A stretch of 51,081 nucleotides of DNA from Bacteroidales bacterium. GTDB taxonomy: Bacteria; Bacteroidota; Bacteroidia; Bacteroidales; Muribaculaceae. Below are positions 16,179 through 25,315 of the stretch, piece after piece. The notes under the pieces were generated by a model. That model saw nothing but the letters and a program-made list of their open reading frames with translations. It was not told where the DNA came from and searched no databases. The translations under genes and the position numbers were made by a program. The stretch spans positions 1 through 51,081 of the forward strand of contig JAAVFI010000002.1 in NCBI GenBank assembly GCA_014800815.1. Reading direction: 5' to 3'. Position 1 is the first letter of the stretch; the number at the start of each line of letters is the position of its first letter.

Positions 16179-17224
16179 CGGGTGGTCTCCTTTCTGTTTT
16201 TATCGCTGTCTTCCTTTGTGAAGAAGTTGATACCTCTAAGCCAGCTTATCTTCTTGTTGACAATGAAGATATCTATGATTAGAAAAAGGAATGCGAGGAA
16301 TGCGAAAGTGGGGAACTGCTCGGCTCCTGCGGTGTATTGAACAGTGGCAAATTCGGATTTCTGGAGCTTGTCGAGCTGTGTCTCGAGTTCGGAGAGTGCC
16401 GAAGGCGATGCTCCGTTGACGTAGATGCCGTCGCCTGCCTGAGCTATCTCCGAAGCGAGAGCTTCGTTGAGAGCGGTGACTACGGGAGTGCCTTCAGGAG
16501 TGGTAAAGCCGGGAAGGATGTTGCCCTGAGGAGTTCCGAGGCCTATCACATCTATTTGTATGCCGTTTTCAGCAGCGAGTTTGGCCGCATCTACAGCAGC
16601 GCCCTCGTGGTCTTCGGCATCGGTAATCAGAATTATAGCCTTGTGCATATCTTCTGCCGGCGAAAAACCGTTCATAGCCATCTTTATAGCACTGGCAATA
16701 TCCGTACCCTGATAGTTGATGAGTGAAGGGTTGAGTTCGTTGAGATACATCTTTGCCGTGTAGAAGTCGGCTGTCAGAGGCAGCTGCATCTTCGACTGTC
16801 CGGCAAATATGATGAGACCGACCTTGTCATTGTCGAGGCGATCTACGAGTTTTTCAAGGAGGAGACGCGCTCTGTCGAGACGGCTCACACCGTCGGGGCG
16901 GTCGGTAGACGAAGCAAGCATCGAGTTGGAGATATCGAATGCTATCATCACTTCGATGCCCGAGGCTGTTTCCTGCTGTTCGCGGGCTCCGGCTCGGGGG
17001 CGTGCAATCATTATAACGAGGCAGATGAGTGCCAGTACTGCCAGAGTCGCCTTTATAGCGGGAGTATATCGCGAGGCATCAGGCATAAGGTTTGCTATAA
17101 CATTCGGTCTGCCGAATCTACGCAGCTTGGCGCGTCGAGTCGCACGCGCTGCAAGGAATAGCAGCACGAACACCGGGACGAGCAGGAGCAGGTAGAGATA
17201 TTTGGGATGTGCGAAGTCAAACAT
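16175..17224 (-). CDS. batB: BatB: membrane-anchored von Willebrand factor A protein
   Basis: The 349-residue protein has N-terminal membrane helices (about 10-27 and 58-76), a VWA domain at about 88-290 with the MIDAS metal site DISNSM, the TDIASAIKMAM threonine loop and the ITDAEDHEG aspartate, and a C-terminal membrane helix (FPTFAFLAFLFLIIDIFIV). The complete MIDAS suggests metal-dependent binding of a partner. It lies 12 bases after batA and is a paralogue of it. Confidence 0.92.
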   Translation of the reverse strand: MFDFAHPKYLYLLLLVPVFVLLFLAARATRRAKLRRFGRPNVIANLMPDASRYTPAIKATLAVLALICLVIMIARPRAGAREQQETASGIEVMIAFDISNSMLASSTDRPDGVSRLDRARLLLEKLVDRLDNDKVGLIIFAGQSKMQLPLTADFYTAKMYLNELNPSLINYQGTDIASAIKMAMNGFSPAEDMHKAIILITDAEDHEGAAVDAAKLAAENGIQIDVIGLGTPQGNILPGFTTPEGTPVVTALNEALASEIAQAGDGIYVNGASPSALSELETQLDKLQKSEFATVQYTAGAEQFPTFAFLAFLFLIIDIFIVNKKISWLRGINFFTKEDSDKNRKETTR

Positions 17225-17236
17225 AGTGAGTCAACT

Positions 17237-18229
17237 TTAGGGAATAGACCGGAGCACGGTGTGTCGGAGGACAAACTCAAGAGTAAAGCATGCAAGAGCT
17301 AACCAGGCCCACAGTGCGTAGTTATCTTCGGTATGAGAGAAATGGCGAACGTCCATCTGAGTCTTTTCGAGGGCATCAATTTCAGCGAATACTTCTTCGA
17401 GCACACGGTTGCCGGTAGCGCGGAAGTACTTGCCGCCGGTATTATCGGCAATAGTGCGGAGGGTGTTCTCATCGATCACCACAGGCTGAGGCTGGAATTC
17501 GATGCGTCCCGTAAGTGTGCGTACAGGGTAGGGCGCACTGCCGTTTGTTCCGATGCCGATGGTATAAATCTTCACACCGAGTTCCTTGGCAACCTCAGCG
17601 GCTGTCAGCGGGGCTACGACACCGGTATTGTTAGAACCGTCGGTAAGCAGGATTATGCTTTTGCTCTTGGCTTTACCTTCTTTAAGGCGGTTGAGCGAGG
17701 TAGCTATACCGTCGCCTATTGCGGTACCGTCTTCAAGAACGTTCATGTCGAGATTCTGGAGATACTGGAGCAGCTGTGCACGGTCTACGGTCATAGGTAC
17801 GCCGGTGAGGCTCTCGCCTGCAAAAATCACGATACCGATATTATCGCTTTCGCGGCCGGATATGAATTTTGCAGCAACTTCCTTGGCAGCGTTGAAGCGG
17901 TCGGGGTCGAAATCTCGCGCGAGCATCGACGAAGAAACGTCGAGGGCAAGCACAATATCGGTACCTTCGGTGGAAGTCGTTCGCCAGCTGTCGCGCTCCT
18001 GAGGTCTCGCCATGATGATGATGAGGCAGGCGAGGGTAGCCATTCGGAGTACGAAAAGGAAATGACGGAGATATTGCTTCCACGAGCGCGGGAGCGCCGC
18101 AAAAGCCTGCGATGTGGATAGCGCCATAGTGGCGTGGCTGTCTTTCTGTTTAAGAATGTACCACGCTGTGACAGGCACTATCACAAGGAGAGTCCAGAGA
18201 AAATTAGGATGAGCAAAGTGCATCGTCAA
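17237..18229 (-). CDS. batA: BatA: membrane-anchored von Willebrand factor A protein
   Basis: The 330-residue protein has two N-terminal membrane helices (about 8-25 and 52-72), a VWA domain starting DIVLALDVSSSMLARDFDPD (MIDAS DxSxS), with GTAIGDGIATSLNRL and LLTDGSNNTGVV as the other metal loops, and a C-terminal helix (YALWAWLALACFTLEFVL). It overlaps the stop of the preceding gene by four bases. MoxR-type AAA proteins and VWA proteins commonly act together as chaperone pairs for metal insertion or complex assembly; this fits the operon order here. Confidence 0.93.
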   Translation of the reverse strand: MTMHFAHPNFLWTLLVIVPVTAWYILKQKDSHATMALSTSQAFAALPRSWKQYLRHFLFVLRMATLACLIIIMARPQERDSWRTTSTEGTDIVLALDVSSSMLARDFDPDRFNAAKEVAAKFISGRESDNIGIVIFAGESLTGVPMTVDRAQLLQYLQNLDMNVLEDGTAIGDGIATSLNRLKEGKAKSKSIILLTDGSNNTGVVAPLTAAEVAKELGVKIYTIGIGTNGSAPYPVRTLTGRIEFQPQPVVIDENTLRTIADNTGGKYFRATGNRVLEEVFAEIDALEKTQMDVRHFSHTEDNYALWAWLALACFTLEFVLRHTVLRSIP

Positions 18230-19233
18230 TTCTTTGTTTTAGGTGTGGTTTGAGGAGTGTTTTCACCTGCGTTTTCAGCTTCTGCCTCAGGCTCGGGTGC
18301 TGGCTTGGTCTGCTCGACGAAAGCCGATGCCCGTGCAAATGCCTTGATGTTGTCATCGGTAAGAGGGCGCACCTTCGCAAACTTCACGAAGTCGGCAATC
18401 GAAAGTACCTGTCTTACTTCGTCGGCAGTCATTCGTGTAGCGGGATTCGAGCGCAGAGCCTTGACAATCTGAGAAGATGTCATCTCCATCGCATAAATTC
18501 CGAAACGTCCTTCGAGATACTGACGGAGAATATCGACGAGTTCGGTATAGTATTCTTTCTCATGGCCGCTCTCGGCAAGATTGCGTGAGCGCAGGGTGTT
18601 TAGGCGCGAAATAGCGAGTTCGTAAGGCGGTACAGGAGGATTGCGACGGAGTTCGACTGTCTCTTTCGCTTTGCGGAAGAACTTGATGCAGAAGAATGCC
18701 GCGACGACGGCTGCCACTGCGGCGAGCACCCAGAGCAACCAACCGGGAATGTAATCGTACCAGCGGCTGCCCGGCTCGACGATACTTTCCATGGGGTTGA
18801 TAGTCTCGAGCGAGTCGACATCTACAGGGAGTACCTTGAGAGTGACGATATTCGAGAACGCCGTATCGCCGCTCTGCGACGGGAGTGCCGCAAATGGTGG
18901 TATGGTCAAAGTTCCGGGGTCAAACGCCTGAATAGTAAAGGTGAAGTCTATCTTACGTCTGCCGTTTTCTATGACAGAGGAGCTGTCGGAAGCTACGACG
19001 TCGACACCATTAAAGGGGATATATTCAGTGCCGGGTGCCAACACCGGAAAGTCAAGGAGCTGAACCGGTGAGTCCGACGGCATATCTACCGAAACATGCA
19101 GCAGATTGCGGTCGCCCATGAGCATCACGGTGCTGTCGGCCGACGCTTTGATGCTGATAGCCGGCGCAGCACTCATAGTAACTGCCGGGATGAGAGCCCC
19201 TAATATTAATATGTGTCTTTTGAGCTTGTTCAT
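18226..19233 (-). CDS. membrane protein of the bat operon, BatD-like/DUF4381-like
   Basis: The frame extends to 19314 but the ATG at 19233 yields a signal peptide (MNKLKRHILILGALIPAVTMSA), giving 335 residues and avoiding overlap with the DUF58 gene. A beta-sandwich extracytoplasmic part (about 25-165) is followed by one membrane helix (WLLWVLAAVAAVVAAFFCI) and a cytoplasmic helical domain (YTELVDILRQYLEGRFGIYA, and MTADEVRQVLSIADFVKFAK), typical of the protein between the DUF58 and batA genes in Bacteroidota. The C terminus is Pro/Glu/Thr rich. Exact role unknown; it probably forms part of the Bat membrane complex. Confidence 0.85.
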   Translation of the reverse strand: MNKLKRHILILGALIPAVTMSAAPAISIKASADSTVMLMGDRNLLHVSVDMPSDSPVQLLDFPVLAPGTEYIPFNGVDVVASDSSSVIENGRRKIDFTFTIQAFDPGTLTIPPFAALPSQSGDTAFSNIVTLKVLPVDVDSLETINPMESIVEPGSRWYDYIPGWLLWVLAAVAAVVAAFFCIKFFRKAKETVELRRNPPVPPYELAISRLNTLRSRNLAESGHEKEYYTELVDILRQYLEGRFGIYAMEMTSSQIVKALRSNPATRMTADEVRQVLSIADFVKFAKVRPLTDDNIKAFARASAFVEQTKPAPEPEAEAENAGENTPQTTPKTKN

Positions 19234-19240
19234 AAGGGAA

Positions 19241-20116
19241 TCAAACGGAAGAGCGGTTTTTAAATAGCCCCATAAGAGCGCGGACATAGTCCTCGTCAGT
19301 AGCGACCGAAGCAAAGTCTACACGTGTACTTCTGAGAGTAACGGCCATTTGTTGCTGTCTGTCGTACCACCATTTATTGTATGCCTTGCGTGTGCGCGAC
19401 GACGAGGTGTCAACCCAGCGGGTCTGGCCTGTCTCGAGATCCTTAATTCGCATAAAACCGACGTCGGGCATCTCTCCGTCGCGCTTGTCGTAGACCTGGA
19501 TAGCCATTACGTCGTGCTTGGATACTGCCACGTTGAGCGGCGTGCGGTAGTCCGAACTGTCGATGAAGTCGGAGATAAGGAACATGGTGCAGCGTCTTTT
19601 CAGAGCGTCGCTGAAGTATCTTACGGCTTGGGCGATGTCGGTACCCGGGCTTTCGGGTGTAAAGTCGAGAAGCTCACGGATGAGGAAGAGGATGTGTTTG
19701 CGTCCCTTCTTCGGGGTAATAAATTTTTCGACTTTGTCCGAGAAGAAAATCGCGCCGATTTTATCGTTGTTCTGAATCGCGGAGAAAGCTATCGTAGCAG
19801 CGATCTCGGCTATCATCTCGCGTTTTTCCGGACCTACGGCACCAAAATTGCGTGAGGCCGAGACATCGACGAGAAGCATTACCGTAAGCTCACGTTCCTC
19901 CTCGTACACTTTCACGTAGGGATGATTGTGGCGTGCGGTCACGTTCCAGTCAATATCACGGATATCGTCGCCGTACTGGTACTCACGAACTTCCGAGAAC
20001 ATCATGCCTCGGCCCTTGAAGGCCGAATGGTATTCACCGGCAAAGATGTTCTGCGATAGTCCGCGCGTCTTTATTTCAATTTTGCGAACTTTCTTTATCA
20101 GTTCATTTGAATCCAT
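19241..20116 (-). CDS. DUF58 protein (VWA-like) of the MoxR/Bat operon
   Basis: The 291-residue cytoplasmic protein has the DUF58 core: GLSQNIFAGEYHSAFKGRGM, then EVREYQYGDDIRDIDWNVTA, then a VWA-like fold with VDVSASRNFG (MIDAS-like DxSxS), GTDIAQAVRY and FLISDFIDSSD. DUF58 proteins are encoded next to MoxR AAA ATPases in most Bacteroidota and are thought to be their partners. It is 21 bases downstream of the moxR gene. Confidence 0.92.
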   Translation of the reverse strand: MDSNELIKKVRKIEIKTRGLSQNIFAGEYHSAFKGRGMMFSEVREYQYGDDIRDIDWNVTARHNHPYVKVYEEERELTVMLLVDVSASRNFGAVGPEKREMIAEIAATIAFSAIQNNDKIGAIFFSDKVEKFITPKKGRKHILFLIRELLDFTPESPGTDIAQAVRYFSDALKRRCTMFLISDFIDSSDYRTPLNVAVSKHDVMAIQVYDKRDGEMPDVGFMRIKDLETGQTRWVDTSSSRTRKAYNKWWYDRQQQMAVTLRSTRVDFASVATDEDYVRALMGLFKNRSSV

Positions 20117-20137
20117 AAAATGGCTTGGTAATGATTT

Positions 20138-21133
20138 TTAGGGCACCTGAATCTTGTCGAGGATTTCGGTGATAATCATGTCGGTTGTGAAGTTGTTTGC
20201 TTCGGCTTCGTAAGTAAGACCGATACGGTGACGGAGCACGTCGTGGCAAACTGAGATTACATCTTCAGGGATTACATATCCGCGCTGATGCAGGAATGCG
20301 TAAGCACGTGCGGCACGTGCCAGCGAGATAGAGGCACGGGGCGATGCACCGAACGAGATATAGCTTGCGAGGTCGTCGAGGCCGTATTCTTTAGGATTAC
20401 GTGTTGCGAATACGATGTCGACAATGTAGCGTTCGATTTTCTCATCCACGTATATCTGCTCAACGATTTTCTGAGCTTCGATTACCTCAGAGGGCTTGAG
20501 GATGGGGAGTACGGGGCGCTGCTCGCCTGTGATATTCATACGGATAATCTCACGTTCTTCGTCCTTCGAAGGATAGCCGATGACAACCTTCATAAGGAAA
20601 CGGTCGACCTGTGCTTCGGGGAGGGGATAGGTACCTTCCTGCTCCACAGGGTTCTGGGTAGCCATTACAAGGAAGGGTTTGTCGAGTGCGAAGGTGTTGT
20701 CGCCGATAGTTACCTGACGTTCCTGCATGGCTTCGAGGAGTGCCGACTGGACTTTTGCCGGGGCACGGTTGATTTCGTCGGCAAGTACGAAGTTTGCGAA
20801 AATCGGGCCTTTCTTAACCTGGAAAGTCTCGTTTTTAACGCTGTAGATCATAGTACCGATTACGTCGGCAGGAAGGAGGTCGGGGGTAAACTGGATTCGG
20901 CTGTATTTTGCGTCGATGAGCTGTGCGAGGGTCTTGATAGCAAGAGTCTTTGCAAGACCGGGGACACCTTCGAGAAGAACGTGTCCGTTTGCAAGCATGG
21001 CGATAAGCAGACTCTCTACAAGGTGCTTCTGGCCCACGATAGTCTGGTCCATGCCATGTGTAACCATTTTGATAAAGTCGCTTTTGCTTGCCACTAACTC
21101 ATTGAGTTGGCGAATATTGACGCTGTCGCTCAT
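20138..21133 (-). CDS. MoxR-family AAA+ ATPase
   Basis: The 331-residue protein has Walker A EGVPGLAKT (about 55-63), Walker B VLADEINRAPAK, sensor 1 in MATQNPVEQEGTYPLPEAQVDRF, and the MoxR-type lid at the C terminus with SPRASISLARAARAYA. MoxR ATPases act as chaperones that activate or assemble VWA-domain partners, here DUF58, BatA and BatB. It is the first gene of the eight-gene operon; a -7 element lies at 21225-21232. Confidence 0.95.
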   Translation of the reverse strand: MSDSVNIRQLNELVASKSDFIKMVTHGMDQTIVGQKHLVESLLIAMLANGHVLLEGVPGLAKTLAIKTLAQLIDAKYSRIQFTPDLLPADVIGTMIYSVKNETFQVKKGPIFANFVLADEINRAPAKVQSALLEAMQERQVTIGDNTFALDKPFLVMATQNPVEQEGTYPLPEAQVDRFLMKVVIGYPSKDEEREIIRMNITGEQRPVLPILKPSEVIEAQKIVEQIYVDEKIERYIVDIVFATRNPKEYGLDDLASYISFGASPRASISLARAARAYAFLHQRGYVIPEDVISVCHDVLRHRIGLTYEAEANNFTTDMIITEILDKIQVP

Positions 21134-21224
21134 AGTGATGATATATTATTTTTCAAGTTTTGTATTATATTCAGTGTAAAGTAGATAAATAGCGATTGAC
21201 CAAAGTATTGCTTCAAACGCTCTA

Positions 21225-21232
21225 CAAAATTA
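21225..21232 (-). promoter_or_regulatory. -7 element of the moxR-bat operon
   Basis: On the minus strand this is TAATTTTG, a full match to TAnnTTTG, 92 bases from the moxR start codon. A second weaker TACTTTG lies at 21201-21207. No clear -33 was found. Confidence 0.5.
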
Positions 21233-21319
21233 CTTATATAACAATGAAATTCCCTAAAAGGAATGTTAATTTTATCTACTAAGTCTTTAACACACTTATC
21301 TTTTAATCTTTTTTATACC

Positions 21320-21327
21320 TAACTTTG
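21320..21327 (+). promoter_or_regulatory. -7 element of the GldB-like gene
   Basis: TAACTTTG matches TAnnTTTG exactly. Transcription would begin about 21334, giving a leader of only about 13 bases before the ATG at 21347 and almost none before the ATG at 21338. Confidence 0.6.
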
Positions 21328-21346
21328 TAATTGCTAAATGATAATT

Positions 21347-22333
21347 ATGAAATTAAGGAACATCTACATCGCATCTCTCATAGCAATATCGGCTGCTTGC
21401 TCCAAGGAGGCTCCCGAGCAATATGCTCCTGCCGACGTTGCACCTCTCCATGCTATAATGCCCGGGTATGCCGAGCTTGATTCTGCTTCGCGGGCTGAGA
21501 TTGCCGACAGTCTCAAACCCGAGCTGACAGCCTTCTTTAAGGCTGTGGCCGAGGGATATACGCTTTCCGATACGCTTATTCAGGCCTGGTCTCATTCCCG
21601 ACAGGTAAATACCTTTACTCCGCCTGCCGACAGCGTATTCCCCTCGATAGAACCGATTCGAGAATCGTTGGGATATACTTTGGGAGCCGCCGGGACACGT
21701 GGCCTACAGTTGCCCGCACGAAGATATGCAACAGTGGTCTATGGCAGAAACGAAGCTATACTCTTTGTCGACTCCGTGATGCTTATAGCATTGAACCACT
21801 TCCTCGGTCCGGAATATGAAGGTTATTCCCGTTGGCCGGTATATCGCCGACTCGAGAAGGATCCCGCAAAACTGCCGTACTATATGGCTGAGGCTCTTAT
21901 CGCTAATGAATATCCCTACACTGCCGAGGGCGAAGACGCGACCCTGCTCTCGCACTTATTATATCAGGGCGCTCTTACGTATGCCAAAATGCAGGTCGTG
22001 AAAAATGCCGACAGAGCTTTGGCACTTGATTATAGCGACGAAGACCTCGCGTGGATTGATGCAAACAGTGCTAAACTTTGGAGCGAACTCGCTTCTTCCA
22101 ATCTGATTTACGATACCTCGGAAACGCTCGCCGCCAGATTTGTAATGCCTTCCCCCTCCGTACGCGATTTACCTACCGTTTATCCGGGCCGTATAGGCCG
22201 TTACGTAGGACTACGACTCGTTGAGGAATACGTCAGGAAGCATCCCGAAGCAACGCTCGCGGAGCTGCTGTCTCCGTCGTTCTACACCTCTCCAGAGTTT
22301 GTGCAGACCAATGCGGCTGAAACATTTCGATAG
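21347..22333 (+). CDS. GldB-like lipoprotein
   Basis: The start at 21347 is preferred over 21338 because it gives a compact lipoprotein signal (MKLRNIYIASLIAISAAC, lipobox ISAAC). The mature 311-residue part resembles gliding motility lipoprotein GldB: a LNHFLGPEYEGYSRWPVYRRLEKDP-like core, PYYMAEALIANEYP, LSHLLYQGALTYAKMQVV and a C-terminal GRYVGLRLVEEYVRKHPE. GldB-like proteins also occur in non-gliding gut Bacteroidales, where the function is unknown. The gene lies 27 bases before GH97, so they may be one transcript. Confidence 0.8.
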   Translation: MKLRNIYIASLIAISAACSKEAPEQYAPADVAPLHAIMPGYAELDSASRAEIADSLKPELTAFFKAVAEGYTLSDTLIQAWSHSRQVNTFTPPADSVFPSIEPIRESLGYTLGAAGTRGLQLPARRYATVVYGRNEAILFVDSVMLIALNHFLGPEYEGYSRWPVYRRLEKDPAKLPYYMAEALIANEYPYTAEGEDATLLSHLLYQGALTYAKMQVVKNADRALALDYSDEDLAWIDANSAKLWSELASSNLIYDTSETLAARFVMPSPSVRDLPTVYPGRIGRYVGLRLVEEYVRKHPEATLAELLSPSFYTSPEFVQTNAAETFR

Positions 22334-22360
22334 ACAACCATCACACTTAAATAATTATCT

Positions 22361-24337
22361 ATGAAACTTATTGCAGGAGCTATATCTTTAGCATTGCTCT
22401 CGTTGTCACCGACGGCCTTCGCTAAAGATATCAAAGTAACATCTCCCGACGGAGGACTTCAAATCAGTCTCTCCACCGATAAAGCAGGTGCACTGAAGTA
22501 CTCGGCGACTAAAGACGGTAAGACTGTTCTTGAGCCCTCACGCCTCGGCTTGGAGATAAGCGGTGCGCCCGCTCTTGAAGGGGCGGTGAAAATTAAGAAT
22601 GTGCGCCGCTCTACGTTCGACGAAACATGGGCACCCGTCTGGGGTGAGGAGGACTCAATCCGCAACCACTACAATGAACTTGCAGTGGAATACGAGCAGA
22701 GCGGACGCAAACTCGGAGTCGTATTCCGCGTCTTCGACGACGGTTTCGGATTCCGTTACGAATTTCCGCGTCAGTCAGGCCTCGAAAACTTCACCATTAC
22801 CAACGAACTCACTGAGTTCGCTTTCCCCGAAGCGTATCGTTCGTGGTCTATCCCTGCCGAAAAGGTAAACTACTATGAGGGCCTTTACCGCGAACTTCCC
22901 CTTGACAGTATCGGAAAAGCAAGCACCCCGATAACAATCGAGGGTAACGGCATGGTAATGGCACTTCACGAAGCAAATCTTACCGACTATGCGGCTCTCA
23001 ATGTCGAGGCTCAACCCGGCACGCATACATTGAAGGCCGAACTCACTCCCTGGTCAACGGGCGAATTGGTATTCGTCACCGACACCAGAGTATCGCCGTG
23101 GCGAACTCTCATAGTCGCTGATTCAGTGCCCGAAATGATGCTCTCACGCATCATGCTTAACCTCAACGAACCTTGCGCAATCGAAAATACCGAATGGATA
23201 CAGCCCCAACGCTACATCGGTGTATGGTGGTGCTATCACAAACGTACGCACACGTGGGGTAACGGACCCAAGCACGGCGCAACTACCGAGAATGTAAAGC
23301 GCTACATGGATTTCGCCGCGCGTCACGGCTTCGGAGGTGTGCTTGTCGAGGGCTGGAACAAAGACTGGTGGACTTACGATTTCAGTTTTACCGAGCCTTA
23401 CGATGATTTTGACACTGATTCGATATGTGAATATGGCCGTAAGTTAGGCGTCGACTTCATCTCACACCATGAGACCGGCAGCAAGGTCGAGAACTATGAA
23501 AATCAGCTTGACGACGCCTTCAAATATTGCCGCGACAAGGGTATAAGATATGTCAAAACGGGATATACAACCCCTCTGCTCGACGGTAAGGAACGCCATT
23601 CAAGCCAGTTTGGCGTAAGACACATGAGAAAAGTTCTCGAGACTGCCGCAAAATACGGAGTGAATATTGACAACCACGAACCTGTGATGCCCACGGGCAT
23701 TCAGCGCACATATCCCAACCTGATGACTCAGGAAGGCGTCCGCGGTCAGGAGTGGGACGCTTGGAACAAAGCGGGCGGCAATCCTCCCTCGCACACAGTG
23801 ACCATACCCTTTACCCGAGGTCTTGCGGGCCCTATGGACTTCACCCCCGTCACTTTCGATTTTGAAAACAAGATTCTCCCCGATACCCGTGTCAACACAA
23901 CTCTTGCCAAGCAGTTGGCTCTTTTCTTGATTCTCTATTCACCCCTCCAGATGGCTTCCGATATGATAGAGAATTACGAACGCAATCCGGGTCCGCTGGT
24001 TTTTGTAGAATCATGTCCTACCGATTGGAGCAAGACTCTCTACCCTGAAGCGGAAATCGGAAAATATATTACCGTAGCCCGTAAGGACAAAAATTCAGAC
24101 GATTGGTTCGTGGCAGGAGCTACCGGCGATGATGCCCGCACGGCAAGTTTCTCGCTCGACTTCCTCGACCCCGACACTGTATATACCGCGACTATTTACA
24201 GAGACGGCCCCGATGCCGACTGGGAGACAAATCCCTATCCCGTTACTATCGAACGCAAGGATGTGGACTCTCACACCCGTCTGGAGATACCGATTGCACG
24301 GAGCGGAGGCTTCGCAATACGACTTATGAAAAAGTAA
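22361..24337 (+). CDS. glycoside hydrolase family 97 (SusB-like alpha-glucosidase or alpha-galactosidase)
   Basis: The 658-residue protein has a signal peptide (ends TAFA), an N-terminal beta-supersandwich (about 22-275), a (beta/alpha)8 barrel (about 280-560; PQRYIGVWWCYHKRTHTWGN, GGVLVEGWNKDW) and a small C-terminal beta domain. The segment NIDNHEPVMPTGIQRTYPN places Glu440 where the inverting subgroup (SusB) has its glutamate, and TQEGVRGQEWDAW follows; the calcium-binding environment appears kept. It is probably periplasmic and cleaves alpha-linked glucosides; the exact specificity needs assay. No SusC/D pair is in the window, so it is a stand-alone enzyme here. A strong terminator directly follows the stop. 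Confidence 0.93.
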   Translation: MKLIAGAISLALLSLSPTAFAKDIKVTSPDGGLQISLSTDKAGALKYSATKDGKTVLEPSRLGLEISGAPALEGAVKIKNVRRSTFDETWAPVWGEEDSIRNHYNELAVEYEQSGRKLGVVFRVFDDGFGFRYEFPRQSGLENFTITNELTEFAFPEAYRSWSIPAEKVNYYEGLYRELPLDSIGKASTPITIEGNGMVMALHEANLTDYAALNVEAQPGTHTLKAELTPWSTGELVFVTDTRVSPWRTLIVADSVPEMMLSRIMLNLNEPCAIENTEWIQPQRYIGVWWCYHKRTHTWGNGPKHGATTENVKRYMDFAARHGFGGVLVEGWNKDWWTYDFSFTEPYDDFDTDSICEYGRKLGVDFISHHETGSKVENYENQLDDAFKYCRDKGIRYVKTGYTTPLLDGKERHSSQFGVRHMRKVLETAAKYGVNIDNHEPVMPTGIQRTYPNLMTQEGVRGQEWDAWNKAGGNPPSHTVTIPFTRGLAGPMDFTPVTFDFENKILPDTRVNTTLAKQLALFLILYSPLQMASDMIENYERNPGPLVFVESCPTDWSKTLYPEAEIGKYITVARKDKNSDDWFVAGATGDDARTASFSLDFLDPDTVYTATIYRDGPDADWETNPYPVTIERKDVDSHTRLEIPIARSGGFAIRLMKK

Positions 24338-24373
24338 AAAACGGGAAGGCGCCGGACGCCTTCCCGTTTTTTT
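24336..24373. terminator. strong bidirectional intrinsic terminator
   Basis: ACGGGAAGGCG (24341-24351) and CGCCTTCCCGT (24357-24367) pair perfectly around a five-base loop. An A-run precedes and a T-run (to 24373) follows, so it can end both the GH97 gene and the convergent MCE-gene transcript. Confidence 0.92.
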
Positions 24374-24388
24374 AGATTATGTTTTGGA

Positions 24389-25291
24389 TCAAAGCAGTTT
24401 GATGCTGATGTAGCGCTTGGGATTCTTCTTGATGTCGATAAAGAGAGAATCGAGCGATGCGACCGCCGAATTGAGATTGTTGTAGAGTTCGGGGTCGTGA
24501 GTGAGTTTTCCTATCGAAGAGTCGGGGCTGTTGAGCTGTGCAGTAAGGGCCTCAACATTTGCGAGAGTTGTTTCGAGATTCGAGATGATGCTGTCGAGGG
24601 GAGCCTCGCGGAGCGATGCGCTCACAGCCGAGAGGTCGCCTGTGATAGAGTCGACGTTGGCGGTGATGCTCTTCACGTCGCGTGTCACGGGCTGGAGCGA
24701 TGCGAGCACACCGCGCATAGAGCGGAGCGAAGCCTCAAGCTCGGCAGTGATATTGTCGAAGCGGCTGATACTTGCAGTGAGTGCGGGGTCGGAAGCCACA
24801 GCGTTGAGGCTTGTGAGAAGTGTATCAATCTTGGGGAAGATAGCCGATACGGCAGGCATCAGGTCTTTGCTCACGGCATCCATCATACCGGCTTTCACAT
24901 CGCTTTCGAGAGTGTCGCCGACATTGTAGAAGCCATTGGCCGAGTTGCCGATTACGAGTTCGATAGAAGCGGTGCCGAGCAGGTCGGTAACTACGAGAGC
25001 CTTCGAACCTTTGGGGATGCGGAGTTTCTTGTCAACGCTGATTTCAACGGTCACATTGCCGAGATTGTCATAATCATAGATTATCTCGCGCACCTGACCG
25101 ATTTTGTATCCGTTGAGCGTAACGGGAGCCGATTGGGCCATTCCCTCGATATTGGTGTAGGTCGCGTAATAGTAGTTTGCAGCCTTGAATACGTTTACTC
25201 CTTTCAGGAAATTGATGCCTACGAAGAGCAAACCAAGAGCTAAAACGACAAGAGCTCCGATAATTACTTCTTTGCTAAATATTTTTTTCAT
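24389..25291 (-). CDS. MCE/MlaD-domain membrane protein
   Basis: The 300-residue protein has an N-terminal membrane anchor (IIGALVVLALGLLFVGINFL, 10-29), the MCE/MlaD domain at about 38-118 (YYATYTNIEGMAQSAPVTLNGYKIGQVREI, KALVVTDLLGTASIELVIG) and a long helical, coiled-coil-like C-terminal part with regular hydrophobic spacing (about 130-290). Such proteins form hexameric rings in the periplasm that move phospholipids between the membranes together with an MlaE/MlaF transporter. The MlaE/F genes are not adjacent here. It lies 24 bases after the amidase gene and is probably co-transcribed with it. Confidence 0.92.
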   Translation of the reverse strand: MKKIFSKEVIIGALVVLALGLLFVGINFLKGVNVFKAANYYYATYTNIEGMAQSAPVTLNGYKIGQVREIIYDYDNLGNVTVEISVDKKLRIPKGSKALVVTDLLGTASIELVIGNSANGFYNVGDTLESDVKAGMMDAVSKDLMPAVSAIFPKIDTLLTSLNAVASDPALTASISRFDNITAELEASLRSMRGVLASLQPVTRDVKSITANVDSITGDLSAVSASLREAPLDSIISNLETTLANVEALTAQLNSPDSSIGKLTHDPELYNNLNSAVASLDSLFIDIKKNPKRYISIKLL

Positions 25292-25315
25292 CGGTGTATG
25301 ATATTTATGGATGAA

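Noticed and set aside
24497-25243. 248-codon antisense ORF in the MCE gene
   Set aside because: Shadow of a well-supported MlaD-domain gene.
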